Made by a program: the position numbers and the translations under genes. Source: CAYOPZ01 sp964406005 (GTDB lineage: Bacteria > Bacteroidota > Bacteroidia > Bacteroidales > SM23-62). From it: a stretch of 64,000 nt of DNA. Below, in pieces: positions 1-8,631 of this stretch. The stretch spans positions 29,280 through 93,279 of the forward strand of contig CAYOPZ010000007.1 in NCBI GenBank assembly GCA_964406005.1, given 5' to 3'. A model generated the notes under the pieces. It had not been told where the DNA came from. It searched no databases and saw only the letters and a list, made by a program, of their open reading frames with translations. Each line of letters begins with the position of its first letter. Position 1 is the first letter of the stretch.

Positions 1-398
1 ACAAGGGAATCACATATAATCTGCTGAAAGGGGCCATCCGAACCCTCAAACGCTTCGGCGCAGTTGAAGACCGGCTTTTCATACAGCATGTTCCCGGCAG
101 TTTTGAACTGCCGTTCGGCGCCCGTATGCTGGCTGAATCCTGTAAGCCGGATGCCGTCATCTGCCTGGGATGTGTCATCAGGGGGGAAACCAGACACTTC
201 GATTACATCTGCCAGGGGGTAACACAGGGGATTACGGAGCTGAACCTGCAATACGACATCCCTTTTATTTTCGGGGTTCTCACAACGGACAATCCTGACC
301 AGGCCCGTGACCGCGCCGGCGGTGAACACGGGAACAAAGGGGATGAAGCTGCCATCAGTGCAATAAAAATGGCCCACTTCCGGCGAAACATGGCATAA
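1..398 (+). CDS. ribH: 6,7-dimethyl-8-ribityllumazine synthase, 5' end missing
   Basis: Lumazine synthase joins 5-amino-6-ribitylaminouracil and 3,4-dihydroxy-2-butanone 4-phosphate in the penultimate step of riboflavin synthesis, in the cytoplasm. The reading frame is open from base 3, so the start lies outside the window; about 131 codons remain of a family that is usually 150-160. Visible family motifs are VPGSFELP, the active-site stretch GCVIRGETRHFDY with the catalytic His, and GVLTTDN near the end. The C-terminus is complete. It converges on yidC with a 34-base gap and no clear terminator. The identification is secure; the true start cannot be seen. Confidence 0.95.
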   Translation, partial: KGITYNLLKGAIRTLKRFGAVEDRLFIQHVPGSFELPFGARMLAESCKPDAVICLGCVIRGETRHFDYICQGVTQGITELNLQYDIPFIFGVLTTDNPDQARDRAGGEHGNKGDEAAISAIKMAHFRRNMA

Positions 399-432
399 TC
401 TCACCCCATACGCTTCTGCATTCCGGTGCCGC

Positions 433-2343
433 TTATTTTTTCCCGGGTTTGTAGCCCCGCTGCCTGGCCATTTCCTCAAGTCTTTTCTGAAAACCGGACT
501 GCTTTTTGGAAGCTGATTTCTTCTGGTTCATTTTCAGTTTATTACGCAGGGCTTCCTCGTTTACAAACTGCTTGAAAATCTGGTTCTGGCCGAAGGTAAT
601 GAGATTGGCAAGAAAATAATAATAGGTCAGCGCAGAAGACCATTGATTCAGTAAAAACATGAACATGACGGGCATGATATACATCATGCCCTTCATCCCC
701 GGCATCTGGGACTGTGATGCAGTGGCCTGGTTGGAAATCTTCATGGTCAGTATGGTGGAAGCTGTCATCAGCAGTGTGAAAAGGCTGACATGATCCCCGT
801 ATATGGGTATCGTAAAGGGAAGATTGAGAATGGAATCATATGTGGACAGGTCGGTTGCCCATAGAAAACCCTGCTGCCTCAATTCTATGGATGAAGGGAA
901 AAACCGGAACATAGCAATCAGTATGGGCATCTGCAGAACAACCGGGAGGCATCCTCCAAGGGGACTCACACCGGCTTTTTTATACAAAGCCATGGTGGCC
1001 TGCTGCCGTTCCATGTTCTTTTCTTTGGGTATTTTCGCATTAATGGCATCGATTTCAGGTTTCAGGACCCTCATTTTTGCCATTGAAATATAGGACCGGT
1101 AGGTCAAAGGGAAAAGAATCACCTTGATCATGATTGTCAGAAGCAGGATGATCAATCCGTAACTCTCTATGAAACCGTTCAGGAAATTGAATACGGGTAT
1201 GATCATGTAGCGATTGATCGTCCTGCTGAAGAAACCTCCGAGGTTGAGCAGGTTTTCCATGTCCAGCCCGTATGCCTTCAATGTCTTATAATGATTGGGG
1301 CCGAAATAGAAAGACATCTTGTTTTCGAGCAGCGGGCCGGGTTCATAGGGTATGCCCAGCGTGGATTCAAAAATCTTGAGATGAACCGATTCATCCGGCA
1401 GCTTGACAGACCTGATGTAGGCGTTGGTGAAATAATCGTCAGCGATCAGAACAGATGAAAAGAACTGTTCCTTGAAGGCAATCCATCTGAGCCTGGTTGG
1501 TATGTCCTTTTCCTGGGTTTCCTTTTTTGTCTTGGCATTGAACCTTTCCACCTCATCCTCATAATGCTTGAGAACAATCGTCGTATAATTCTGCTCATTG
1601 ATCCTTCCTTTTTCCTGGGAACGTGCATAAATGTTCCAGTTCATGTCTACGAAGCTGTTCCTGGGCGAAAGGATTTCCTCCATGTTCACGAACCGAAGAT
1701 CAAATCCCACCATCCAGTCTTCCGGGGACAAGGTATAAACATACTCTATATATTTCTCCCTGCCGGCCGGGAGTTTCATGGAAAGTGAAACGGGCTCCCG
1801 GGTTGCATCCAGGTAGGACGCCCCTGTATCAGGGGTGAAATACAACTGATTTGTATTTATGCTTCGGTTCCCGGCAAAAAAAGTCAGGCCGAAAACGGTG
1901 GAATCGCCGTCGAACAGGATCAGCGGCATCGAATCATAGGTCTGGTAATCCTTCATTTCCACGCTGTAAATCTTACCTCCCAGGGTGGATATTTTCATGA
2001 TGATCCGGTCATTTTCCAGGGTAATGTATTCCTCCCGGCCGGATGCACTTCCGGAAAAAACCCCGTATATGTCCCTGTTTTGTTCAGCCGTCTGCTCCTG
2101 AACTGCTTCCGCATCACCTCCGGGTGAGCCGGCACCTGTTTCCTGCGCTCCCTGCTGCTCCCGGACGCTTTCTTCAACACGGGTGACGGAATCCTGCATC
2201 CTTTGCTCCCGCTGAACGAGGGAAATGGAATCCTGTATTCTTTGCCTCTCGGCCAGTTCCTCCCTCGACGGCCTGGTAAAAAGGGAATAAAGAACCAGTA
2301 TCCCGGCAATCAGGACCAGCCCTATGATCGTGTTTCTGTCCAT
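433..2343 (-). CDS. yidC: Membrane protein insertase YidC
   Basis: Inserts and folds inner membrane proteins, alone or with SecYEG. The protein has 636 residues. An N-terminal signal-anchor helix lies at about residues 5-22, followed by a charged Gln/Glu-rich linker and a large periplasmic beta domain. The conserved insertase core with several membrane helices starts at about residue 370 (LLLTIMIKVILFPLTYRSY region, then the MPGMKGMMYIMPVMF helix). The tail is strongly basic and ends in KPGKK, as usual for ribosome-contacting YidC of Gram-negative bacteria. It follows pyrG on the same strand after 5 bases, so the two are probably cotranscribed. The ATG start gives a normal signal anchor. Confidence 0.96.
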   Translation of the reverse strand: MDRNTIIGLVLIAGILVLYSLFTRPSREELAERQRIQDSISLVQREQRMQDSVTRVEESVREQQGAQETGAGSPGGDAEAVQEQTAEQNRDIYGVFSGSASGREEYITLENDRIIMKISTLGGKIYSVEMKDYQTYDSMPLILFDGDSTVFGLTFFAGNRSINTNQLYFTPDTGASYLDATREPVSLSMKLPAGREKYIEYVYTLSPEDWMVGFDLRFVNMEEILSPRNSFVDMNWNIYARSQEKGRINEQNYTTIVLKHYEDEVERFNAKTKKETQEKDIPTRLRWIAFKEQFFSSVLIADDYFTNAYIRSVKLPDESVHLKIFESTLGIPYEPGPLLENKMSFYFGPNHYKTLKAYGLDMENLLNLGGFFSRTINRYMIIPVFNFLNGFIESYGLIILLLTIMIKVILFPLTYRSYISMAKMRVLKPEIDAINAKIPKEKNMERQQATMALYKKAGVSPLGGCLPVVLQMPILIAMFRFFPSSIELRQQGFLWATDLSTYDSILNLPFTIPIYGDHVSLFTLLMTASTILTMKISNQATASQSQMPGMKGMMYIMPVMFMFLLNQWSSALTYYYFLANLITFGQNQIFKQFVNEEALRNKLKMNQKKSASKKQSGFQKRLEEMARQRGYKPGKK

Positions 2344-2348
2344 GTACT

Positions 2349-3998
2349 TTATAAGGATTTCATTGAATGGATGTTCTGAACAGGTTTTCCCACTGAGGTC
2401 TCAAGAGAAAACCTGACAAATTGAACGAAGAGGGGATGCGGTTTCATAACGGTACTGCTGTATTCAGGGTGAAATTGAACGCCGATAAACCATGGATGAT
2501 CCGGGATCTCCATGATTTCGACAAGCTTGCTGTCGGGGTTGATCCCTGAAGCGATCATACCGTTTTCTTCAAATTCATCCAGATATTTACTGTTAAACTC
2601 ATAACGATGCCGGTGCCGTTCCATGATAAAAGTCTTGTTATAAGCCTCGTGGACTTTTGTACCTTCCCTGATGTCGCACGGGTAGGCTCCCAGACGCATG
2701 GTACCGCCCTTTTCCGTTATTTTCTTCTGTTCCTCCATCAGGTCAATAACCGGTTCGGGTGTCCCTGAATCCATTTCCGTCGAGTGCGCGGCCTTATACC
2801 CCAGCACATTGCGTGCAAATTCAACCACAGCGCATTGGAGTCCCAGACAGATACCGAGAAACGGAATGCCCTTCTCACGGCAATATTTTGCAGCAGCGAT
2901 CTTCCCGTCAATGCCCCTGTCCCCGAATCCCGGTGCCACGATAACACCATGCTGGTGTGCAAGAAAATCCTCGATGTTCTTTTCGGTAATGTCTTCGGAA
3001 TGAATGCAGTCGACATTTACCCTGCATTTATATGTTGCGCCTGCATGGCTCAGGGATTCGATGATGGATATATAGGAATCGGCCAGTTCAACATATTTGC
3101 CAACCAGTCCGATATTTACCTCGGATTCAGGGTGCTTGAGACGATTCACAACTTCCGTCCATCCTTTCAGGTCCGGAGATTTTGTATTCTCTATTTGCAG
3201 TTTCCGAATGGCGATCTCGTCCAGTTTCTCCTTCTGCATCAGCAGTGGTACTTCATATATCGTGTCAACATTGATGGATTCAATAACGGCATCAGGCTTC
3301 ACGTTGCAGAAAAGTGCGACCTTGCTCCGTATATCGTCGGTAAGGGATTGTTCTGTGCGCAGAACCAGTATGTCAGGCTGGATCCCGTTTTCGAGGAGCA
3401 CCTTTACTGAATGCTGTGTCGGTTTTGTTTTCAGTTCACCTGTAGCAGACAGGAAAGGTACAAGTGTAAGGTGAATGAACAGTGTATTCGCAGGCCCCAG
3501 CTCCCACTTGAGTTGTCTGACGGATTCAATGTAGGGAAGGGATTCGATGTCCCCCACCGTACCGCCGATCTCTGTCAAAACCACATCATATTCTTCATTT
3601 TTGCCCAGCAGCATGATCCTTCGCTTGATCTCGTCCGTAATGTGCGGGATTACCTGTACGGTTTTACCCAGGTAATCCCCCCTTCGTTCCTTGTCGATAA
3701 CGGATTGATATATCCTGCCCGTGGTTACATTGTTGGCCTGGGAGGTGGAAATGCCGAGAAAACGCTCATAATGCCCCAGGTCAAGATCCGTTTCCGCTCC
3801 GTCCATGGTCACATAACATTCACCGTGTTCGTAAGGATTCAATGTACCGGGGTCCACGTTGATATAGGGATCAAGCTTCTGAATGGTGACAGAAATTCCC
3901 CTTTCCTGCAGCAACATCGCCAGGGATGAAGAAATGATCCCTTTTCCAAGTGAGGAAGTTACTCCGCCGGTTATGAATATGTATTTAGTGGCTCCCAT
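2349..3998 (-). CDS. pyrG: CTP synthase
   Basis: Makes CTP from UTP, ATP and glutamine. The protein has 549 residues, the usual size. The N-terminal synthetase domain opens with KYIFITGGVTSSLGKG (nucleotide-binding loop) and contains LDPYINVDPGTLNP. The C-terminal class I glutamine amidotransferase domain shows PGFGDRG, GICLGLQ with the nucleophilic Cys, and FHPEY with the catalytic His. I chose the ATG at 3998 because it is preceded by an AGGAAG ribosome-binding site; a TTG two codons upstream is also open. It sits between the DUF349 gene and yidC, all on the minus strand. Confidence 0.97.
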   Translation of the reverse strand: MGATKYIFITGGVTSSLGKGIISSSLAMLLQERGISVTIQKLDPYINVDPGTLNPYEHGECYVTMDGAETDLDLGHYERFLGISTSQANNVTTGRIYQSVIDKERRGDYLGKTVQVIPHITDEIKRRIMLLGKNEEYDVVLTEIGGTVGDIESLPYIESVRQLKWELGPANTLFIHLTLVPFLSATGELKTKPTQHSVKVLLENGIQPDILVLRTEQSLTDDIRSKVALFCNVKPDAVIESINVDTIYEVPLLMQKEKLDEIAIRKLQIENTKSPDLKGWTEVVNRLKHPESEVNIGLVGKYVELADSYISIIESLSHAGATYKCRVNVDCIHSEDITEKNIEDFLAHQHGVIVAPGFGDRGIDGKIAAAKYCREKGIPFLGICLGLQCAVVEFARNVLGYKAAHSTEMDSGTPEPVIDLMEEQKKITEKGGTMRLGAYPCDIREGTKVHEAYNKTFIMERHRHRYEFNSKYLDEFEENGMIASGINPDSKLVEIMEIPDHPWFIGVQFHPEYSSTVMKPHPLFVQFVRFSLETSVGKPVQNIHSMKSL

Positions 3999-4022
3999 TT
4001 TCAATCTTCCTGTCCTTTTGTT

Positions 4023-5993
4023 TTATTCCCTGTCCAGATTATCTATCATATCGACTTTTTGTTCCAGTAACTGAATTGCCTCCCTGGCTTTGTCAATTTT
4101 ATTCTGAACTTCCTCTATCATGGATTCGGCATTTTTTGAGCGGGCAAAGAATCCTATGTTGTTTTCCCAGAGAATGATGTCGTTCTTCAATTGCTGCAGC
4201 CGGTTAACGAAACGCTCCCTTTCATGGTTGAGTTTCATTTCCGCATTGGGTTTCTGAAGGATATTATTGACCTTGTTCTTGAATTTCAACATGTTGCGCA
4301 TGCTGTCATTGATATCGAGTTTGTCAAATTGAGCATTGATGGCCTTTCTGAACTTCTCCTGAAGATCATCCTTTTCTTTGATGGGGACAAACCCGATCTC
4401 CGACCACCTGCGCTGGAAATCATTGAGGGCCCTGAAATTCTCCTCTGCATTCCCGCTTATTTTATACTCCCTGACTTCTTTCAACAGCTTGTTCTTCTCT
4501 TCCAGATTCCGGTAATAAGACTCGTCTACATTTTTGTAATGCTCGGATTTCCGGTTGAAAAAATAATCGCAGGCTGCCCTGAAGCGCTTCCAGACAGCAT
4601 CCGAGTGTTTATTTGGCACGGGTCCGATTTTCTTCCATTTTTTTTGAAGACTTATAAAATCTTCCGTGGTTTTCTTCCAGTTTGTGTTGTCCTTCATGGC
4701 CTCAGCCTGGACACAGAGATCCGTTTTCAGCTGTAGGTTGTTTAACCGGTCTTCCCTGTTCCTGGCGTAAAATTCCCGTTTCCTGCTGAAAAATGTATCA
4801 CAGGCTGTCCGGAACCGTTCGTATATCTTGTTATTATCCTTTTTGGGAGCAAACCCGATGGATTTCCATACTTTCTGAAGTTCAATCAATTCCTGTGATT
4901 TTCCATCCCATTGCTTGTGGTTATCCAGTGCGAGGTTGCTTAATTCCTCGGCTTTTTCACAAAGGATAGCCTTCTGTTCCAGGTTTTTTTTCTGTGCTTT
5001 CTTGAGTTCTTCAAAATATTGCTGATGTTTCTTATTGATCTTTGATGTGGTTTCCTTGAACCTTTCCCATATTTCTGTCCTGTGTTCCCGCGGAACAGGG
5101 CCAATCTCACGCCAGCGTTCATGATATTTCTGAAGTAAATTAAATGCGTGCACCACTGAGGATTCCAGAAGCAGCATCTCGGCCTTTTCACAAAGCTGGA
5201 TCTTCAATTCAAGATTTTTTTTAAGATCGAGGTCCCTGAGTTCCTGGTTGATCTTAATATAATCATAGAACTTCTCGACATTGTGATTGTATGTATCCCA
5301 CAGATCCTTCAGGTTCCGCTGGGGAACCAGGCCGATAGACCGCCATTCTTTCTGCAGATCACGAAAGTCCTGAAAGGTTTTATTAATGGATTCCTTGCTG
5401 TTGATCAGGTCCTTGATTTTTTCAATCACATCATATTTTTTCCTCAGATTGTCCTGTTTTACAAGTTCCAGGTTTTTATTGAATTCTGCTTTGATATCAC
5501 GGAATTTCTTGAACAGTTCCTTGACTTTAATCTCCAGGGGATCCGCACCGGGCTGGAAGTCCTCAATGGCACCGCCCTCCTCTACGAATTTCTTTCTCCT
5601 TTTTTCGGTTTCAATCTTGGCTTTCTTATAAAAATTGATCTTTATATGGTCCACATCCCTCCTGATCTCATTCACAGGCTTGGTTTCAATAAGCACCTCG
5701 AGTCTGTTAACCAGATCTTCACGGCTGAGCGTGGAATAATCAAAGTCGTCAAGAGGGGGATCTGTTTCCGACCCGGATTCTGCCGGCGGCTTTGACTCAG
5801 GGGCGTGGGTATCCTTTTCCTCAAGGACCGCCTCCTGCAAGTCAGGTTTGTCATTTTCAGCGGCGGGAGATTTATCTTCCTTATTTTCAGAAGATTCAGT
5901 ACTGGAGTTTATATCCTCCTTGGGAGCATCATTCTTATTTTCACCGATTTGCCCGGTGACGGGTTCGTCCCGAACCTGTTCCTTTTGTTCCAT
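4023..5993 (-). CDS. DUF349 domain protein, coiled-coil rich
   Basis: A 656-residue protein built from an acidic, low-complexity N-terminus (about residues 1-90, rich in Glu, Asp, Pro and Ser) and then several tandem DUF349 units. The units recur with the pattern L-W-x-R-F-x-x-A-C-D-x-F-F-x-x-K and an intervening W-K-x-I-G-x-x-P. They are predicted helical and highly charged. DUF349 proteins are widespread in Bacteroidota and their molecular role is not settled, so I assign no function. No signal peptide or membrane segment is visible. The ATG at 5993 is preferred over an in-frame TTG one codon upstream. A good -33/-7 promoter lies upstream. Confidence 0.9.
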   Translation of the reverse strand: MEQKEQVRDEPVTGQIGENKNDAPKEDINSSTESSENKEDKSPAAENDKPDLQEAVLEEKDTHAPESKPPAESGSETDPPLDDFDYSTLSREDLVNRLEVLIETKPVNEIRRDVDHIKINFYKKAKIETEKRRKKFVEEGGAIEDFQPGADPLEIKVKELFKKFRDIKAEFNKNLELVKQDNLRKKYDVIEKIKDLINSKESINKTFQDFRDLQKEWRSIGLVPQRNLKDLWDTYNHNVEKFYDYIKINQELRDLDLKKNLELKIQLCEKAEMLLLESSVVHAFNLLQKYHERWREIGPVPREHRTEIWERFKETTSKINKKHQQYFEELKKAQKKNLEQKAILCEKAEELSNLALDNHKQWDGKSQELIELQKVWKSIGFAPKKDNNKIYERFRTACDTFFSRKREFYARNREDRLNNLQLKTDLCVQAEAMKDNTNWKKTTEDFISLQKKWKKIGPVPNKHSDAVWKRFRAACDYFFNRKSEHYKNVDESYYRNLEEKNKLLKEVREYKISGNAEENFRALNDFQRRWSEIGFVPIKEKDDLQEKFRKAINAQFDKLDINDSMRNMLKFKNKVNNILQKPNAEMKLNHERERFVNRLQQLKNDIILWENNIGFFARSKNAESMIEEVQNKIDKAREAIQLLEQKVDMIDNLDRE

Positions 5994-6036
5994 CAACTCT
6001 CAATGTCAATACAATGCTGCGTCAAGCAATCACCTG

Positions 6037-6067
6037 CGAAAATAGCCATTAATGAACTATGGTCAAA
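6037..6067 (-). promoter_or_regulatory. Bacteroidota-type promoter of the DUF349 gene
   Basis: Read on the minus strand, TTTG is followed after exactly 19 bases by TATTTTCG, a one-mismatch fit to the Bacteroidota -7 consensus TAnnTTTG. The -7 box lies 44 bases before the ATG at 5993. It faces the trmD promoter in a short divergent region. Confidence 0.55.
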
Positions 6068-6087
6068 GTTTTTTTAAGTCTGTTCAC

Positions 6088-6095
6088 TATTTTTG
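6088..6095 (+). promoter_or_regulatory. Bacteroidota -7 box upstream of trmD
   Basis: TATTTTTG matches TAnnTTTG exactly and lies 16 bases before the trmD ATG. No clean -33 TTTG is seen at the ideal spacing, but the region 12-19 bases upstream is T-rich. Confidence 0.5.
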
Positions 6096-6111
6096 TAAAA
6101 AATCCTGAAAA

Positions 6112-6795
6112 ATGAGAATCGACATAATCTCGGGCGTTCCGGGGCTTCTTGAGAGCCCTTTGAGCCATTCCATCATCAAACGTGCAAAAGACAAAGGGCT
6201 TGCAGAAGTATTCATCCATGACCTGCGTGATTATTCAACCGGTAAGCACCGGAAAATCGATGATTACGCCTACAGCGGGGAAGCGGGAATGGTACTGAGC
6301 ATAGAACCTATAGACAAGGCGCTGTCTGAACTTACCGGGAAGCGGGAATACCAGGAGATCATTTTTACTTCACCCGAAGGAGAAACCTTTAACCAGTCGA
6401 TTGCAAACCGGCTTTCCACATGCGAGAACCTGATTTTTCTGTGCGGACACTACAAAGGGATCGACCAGAGAGTCAGGGATCATCTCATTACCCGCGAGAT
6501 CTCCATAGGAGATTATGTGCTGACGGGAGGAGAGCTGGCGGCCGCGGTAATGACAGACGCTGTCATCCGTCTGATTCCCGGGGTATTATCGGATGGAACC
6601 TCGGCACTCACGGACTCGTTCCAGGACGGCCTCCTTGCACCTCCGGTCTATACGAGGCCGCCAGATTACAAGGGATGGCATGTTCCGGAAGTGCTCATCT
6701 CGGGGAATGCCCGGGAGATTGAAAAATGGAAGCTTGAGCAAGCCATCGAAAAAACCCGGAAGTTCAGACCCGACTTGCTGAAAAGGAAGAAATAA
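6112..6795 (+). CDS. trmD: tRNA (guanine37-N1)-methyltransferase
   Basis: Methylates G37 next to the anticodon, using S-adenosylmethionine, to prevent +1 frameshifting. It has 227 residues, normal for the family. The SPOUT trefoil-knot region is clear: LCGHYKGIDQRV, then GDYVLTGGELAA and VIRLIPGVL. The N-terminal ISGVPGLLESPLSHSI is typical, and the basic tail PDLLKRKK ends the protein. Unlike the common rpsP-rimM-trmD-rplS cluster, here it stands alone and converges on the channel-like gene, whose stop is 1 base away. Confidence 0.96.
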   Translation: MRIDIISGVPGLLESPLSHSIIKRAKDKGLAEVFIHDLRDYSTGKHRKIDDYAYSGEAGMVLSIEPIDKALSELTGKREYQEIIFTSPEGETFNQSIANRLSTCENLIFLCGHYKGIDQRVRDHLITREISIGDYVLTGGELAAAVMTDAVIRLIPGVLSDGTSALTDSFQDGLLAPPVYTRPPDYKGWHVPEVLISGNAREIEKWKLEQAIEKTRKFRPDLLKRKK

Positions 6796-6796
6796 G

Positions 6797-8545
6797 TCAT
6801 CTCAATATCTTCCGCACAAAAGCCACGGTGAAATAAGACATCAGGAACAGTCCCACAAAACCTTCCAGGCTTGAGAGCCAGCGTATTGATCCCGAAGGAT
6901 AGTAGTCCCCGTACCCGATCGTGAGGTATGTAATGGCGCTGTGGTAAAAACATTTCGCTATCAGACCCAGCTTATCCGGGTCGCCCAGTGAGGAGACCAC
7001 ATCGGCTGAGGTAAAAAGTGTCAGTACAACGAAAAGAACACTGAAAATCGAGTACATCACCAGCATGGAGGTCATCACCCTGACAGGATTGGTGGCATAC
7101 AGGCCGGCCCAGTCAAACACGGCCAGTTTAAACCAGTATAAGGGGTACATCCAGATTGCACTCCAGGGATTTTTCCCAACCGATTCTTCGAGGATGGATC
7201 GTGACTCCAGCCTTTTAAACTCAACGTAGGACCTGTCTTCATCGTTGTATTGCCCGGTAATATTGAAATTCTCCTTTAGTGTTCTGAATTGTTCGGCCTT
7301 CACCTTTTTACTCGTATCCTGCTGTCCCATGATCAGTTTCTTGACCCGGTTTCGCTTCCAGTCAATATAAATCCTGCCGATCAGACGCATGCCGGAGAAA
7401 TCTATGGTACCGACATCCAGCTCAAATTCATACGGCTTGAGGTCAATGATATCCCTGGCGATGGTGTCGGAAAGATCGATGTGCCGGCAGTATGCCACCC
7501 GCAGGTCGAGGTAATGATCGAGGTGGCAGGAGTGCATTGAGAGCGTCCTGAACCTCGCATTATAAAAGGAAATGGTGCCTGTCGTAAATACGGCCCTGTC
7601 AAAACTGACTTCCGTATCGTCGAATTCAGCCAGCTCAAAATCGAGCTGGCCATCACCGAACAGGGTTTTCCTGAAGCTCATCTTGCCCTTTTTCAACTCG
7701 CTCGCTTCAAAGGACACATCGCCGTTCCCGAATACGGCCCTGTTGAAGTTCACCCGCCCCGACGGGAACTCGGTTGTACGAAAATCCACCCGGCCATTAC
7801 CAAATTCGGTCTGCTCGAAGGATATATCGCCTGATCTGAATTTGGAATAATGGAAGTCCACCTTACCCTCGCCGAACCTGGCCACCTTGTAACTGACCTT
7901 CCCGTCCCCGAATTGTGTACTGACAAATGAAACATCCCCGTCTCCGAATTCGGTATTGATAAAACTGATATCGCCTGTCCCCAGCTCGGAATCCTGAAAA
8001 TCCTTCAGACCCGTCCCGAATACTGCATTTTTAAAACTGAGGTCGCCCTGATCCAGGAGTACATTTGAAAAATCAAAGTGCCCGGACGGAAGAACAGTGT
8101 GCTCAAAATTTACGCCTCCCCCCGTAAAATGCGAACCATGAAGAATCACGCTGCTCTGTGTAAAATAAGCTTTCTCAAAACTTACTTCACCTCCCGTAAA
8201 TTCCGAATAGGATAAATCAATGGGGACTCTGTTATCAAAAAATGCCGACACCGCGCTGAAATTCTTTATCACAACCGGGTCCTTCTCACCGAGTCCGTTG
8301 AGGTTACGGTATTCCTGAAGAGACAGATTCTCGATATAACAGCGATCCAGAATCAGGGGCCTGCCTTTGGATATCAGATCGAAAATTTCAGCCTCTTCAA
8401 GGTAACCCAGTTCCTCAACGATCTTATGATAACCATCGGGAGAGAAAAAAGTGATCTGTGCGGTACGGGGATAACTCAAACCTTCATAAGGGGAAAATCC
8501 CGATTCCCTGATCTCGACCTTGAATGAAGCAAACTTCGGGAACAT
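6797..8545 (-). CDS. K+ channel-like membrane protein with 12-residue-repeat solenoid
   Basis: A 582-residue protein. The middle (about residues 115-335) is an unbroken run of about 18-19 repeats of exactly 12 residues with the consensus F-G-x-G-x-V-x-F-x-x-T-x. Phe or Leu recurs every 12 positions, as expected for a regular beta-solenoid related in style to pentapeptide repeats. The C-terminus is a two-helix pore unit: a membrane helix at about 490-512, a pore loop with the selectivity signature TIGYGD at about 542-547, and a final helix ending in VRKILR. I infer an ion (probably K+) channel with a cytoplasmic solenoid. The longer in-frame TTG start at 8575 falls inside a consensus -7 box, so I take the ATG at 8545. 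Confidence 0.85.
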   Translation of the reverse strand: MFPKFASFKVEIRESGFSPYEGLSYPRTAQITFFSPDGYHKIVEELGYLEEAEIFDLISKGRPLILDRCYIENLSLQEYRNLNGLGEKDPVVIKNFSAVSAFFDNRVPIDLSYSEFTGGEVSFEKAYFTQSSVILHGSHFTGGGVNFEHTVLPSGHFDFSNVLLDQGDLSFKNAVFGTGLKDFQDSELGTGDISFINTEFGDGDVSFVSTQFGDGKVSYKVARFGEGKVDFHYSKFRSGDISFEQTEFGNGRVDFRTTEFPSGRVNFNRAVFGNGDVSFEASELKKGKMSFRKTLFGDGQLDFELAEFDDTEVSFDRAVFTTGTISFYNARFRTLSMHSCHLDHYLDLRVAYCRHIDLSDTIARDIIDLKPYEFELDVGTIDFSGMRLIGRIYIDWKRNRVKKLIMGQQDTSKKVKAEQFRTLKENFNITGQYNDEDRSYVEFKRLESRSILEESVGKNPWSAIWMYPLYWFKLAVFDWAGLYATNPVRVMTSMLVMYSIFSVLFVVLTLFTSADVVSSLGDPDKLGLIAKCFYHSAITYLTIGYGDYYPSGSIRWLSSLEGFVGLFLMSYFTVAFVRKILR

Positions 8546-8572
8546 TTCTGTCTGAGAATCTTTAGGTTTCTG

Positions 8573-8580
8573 CAAATATA
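8573..8580 (-). promoter_or_regulatory. Bacteroidota -7 box of the channel-like gene
   Basis: On the minus strand TATATTTG matches TAnnTTTG exactly and lies 27 bases before the ATG at 8545. It overlaps the alternative TTG start, which argues against that longer start. Confidence 0.5.
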
Positions 8581-8631
8581 ATATAATTTGAGTCCTCCGG
8601 GCGGATCTTATATATCGAACAGATCACTTGT

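Noticed and set aside
8545..8575. Longer TTG start of the channel-like protein
   Set aside because: The TTG lies within an exact -7 promoter box, so it would not be in the transcript.
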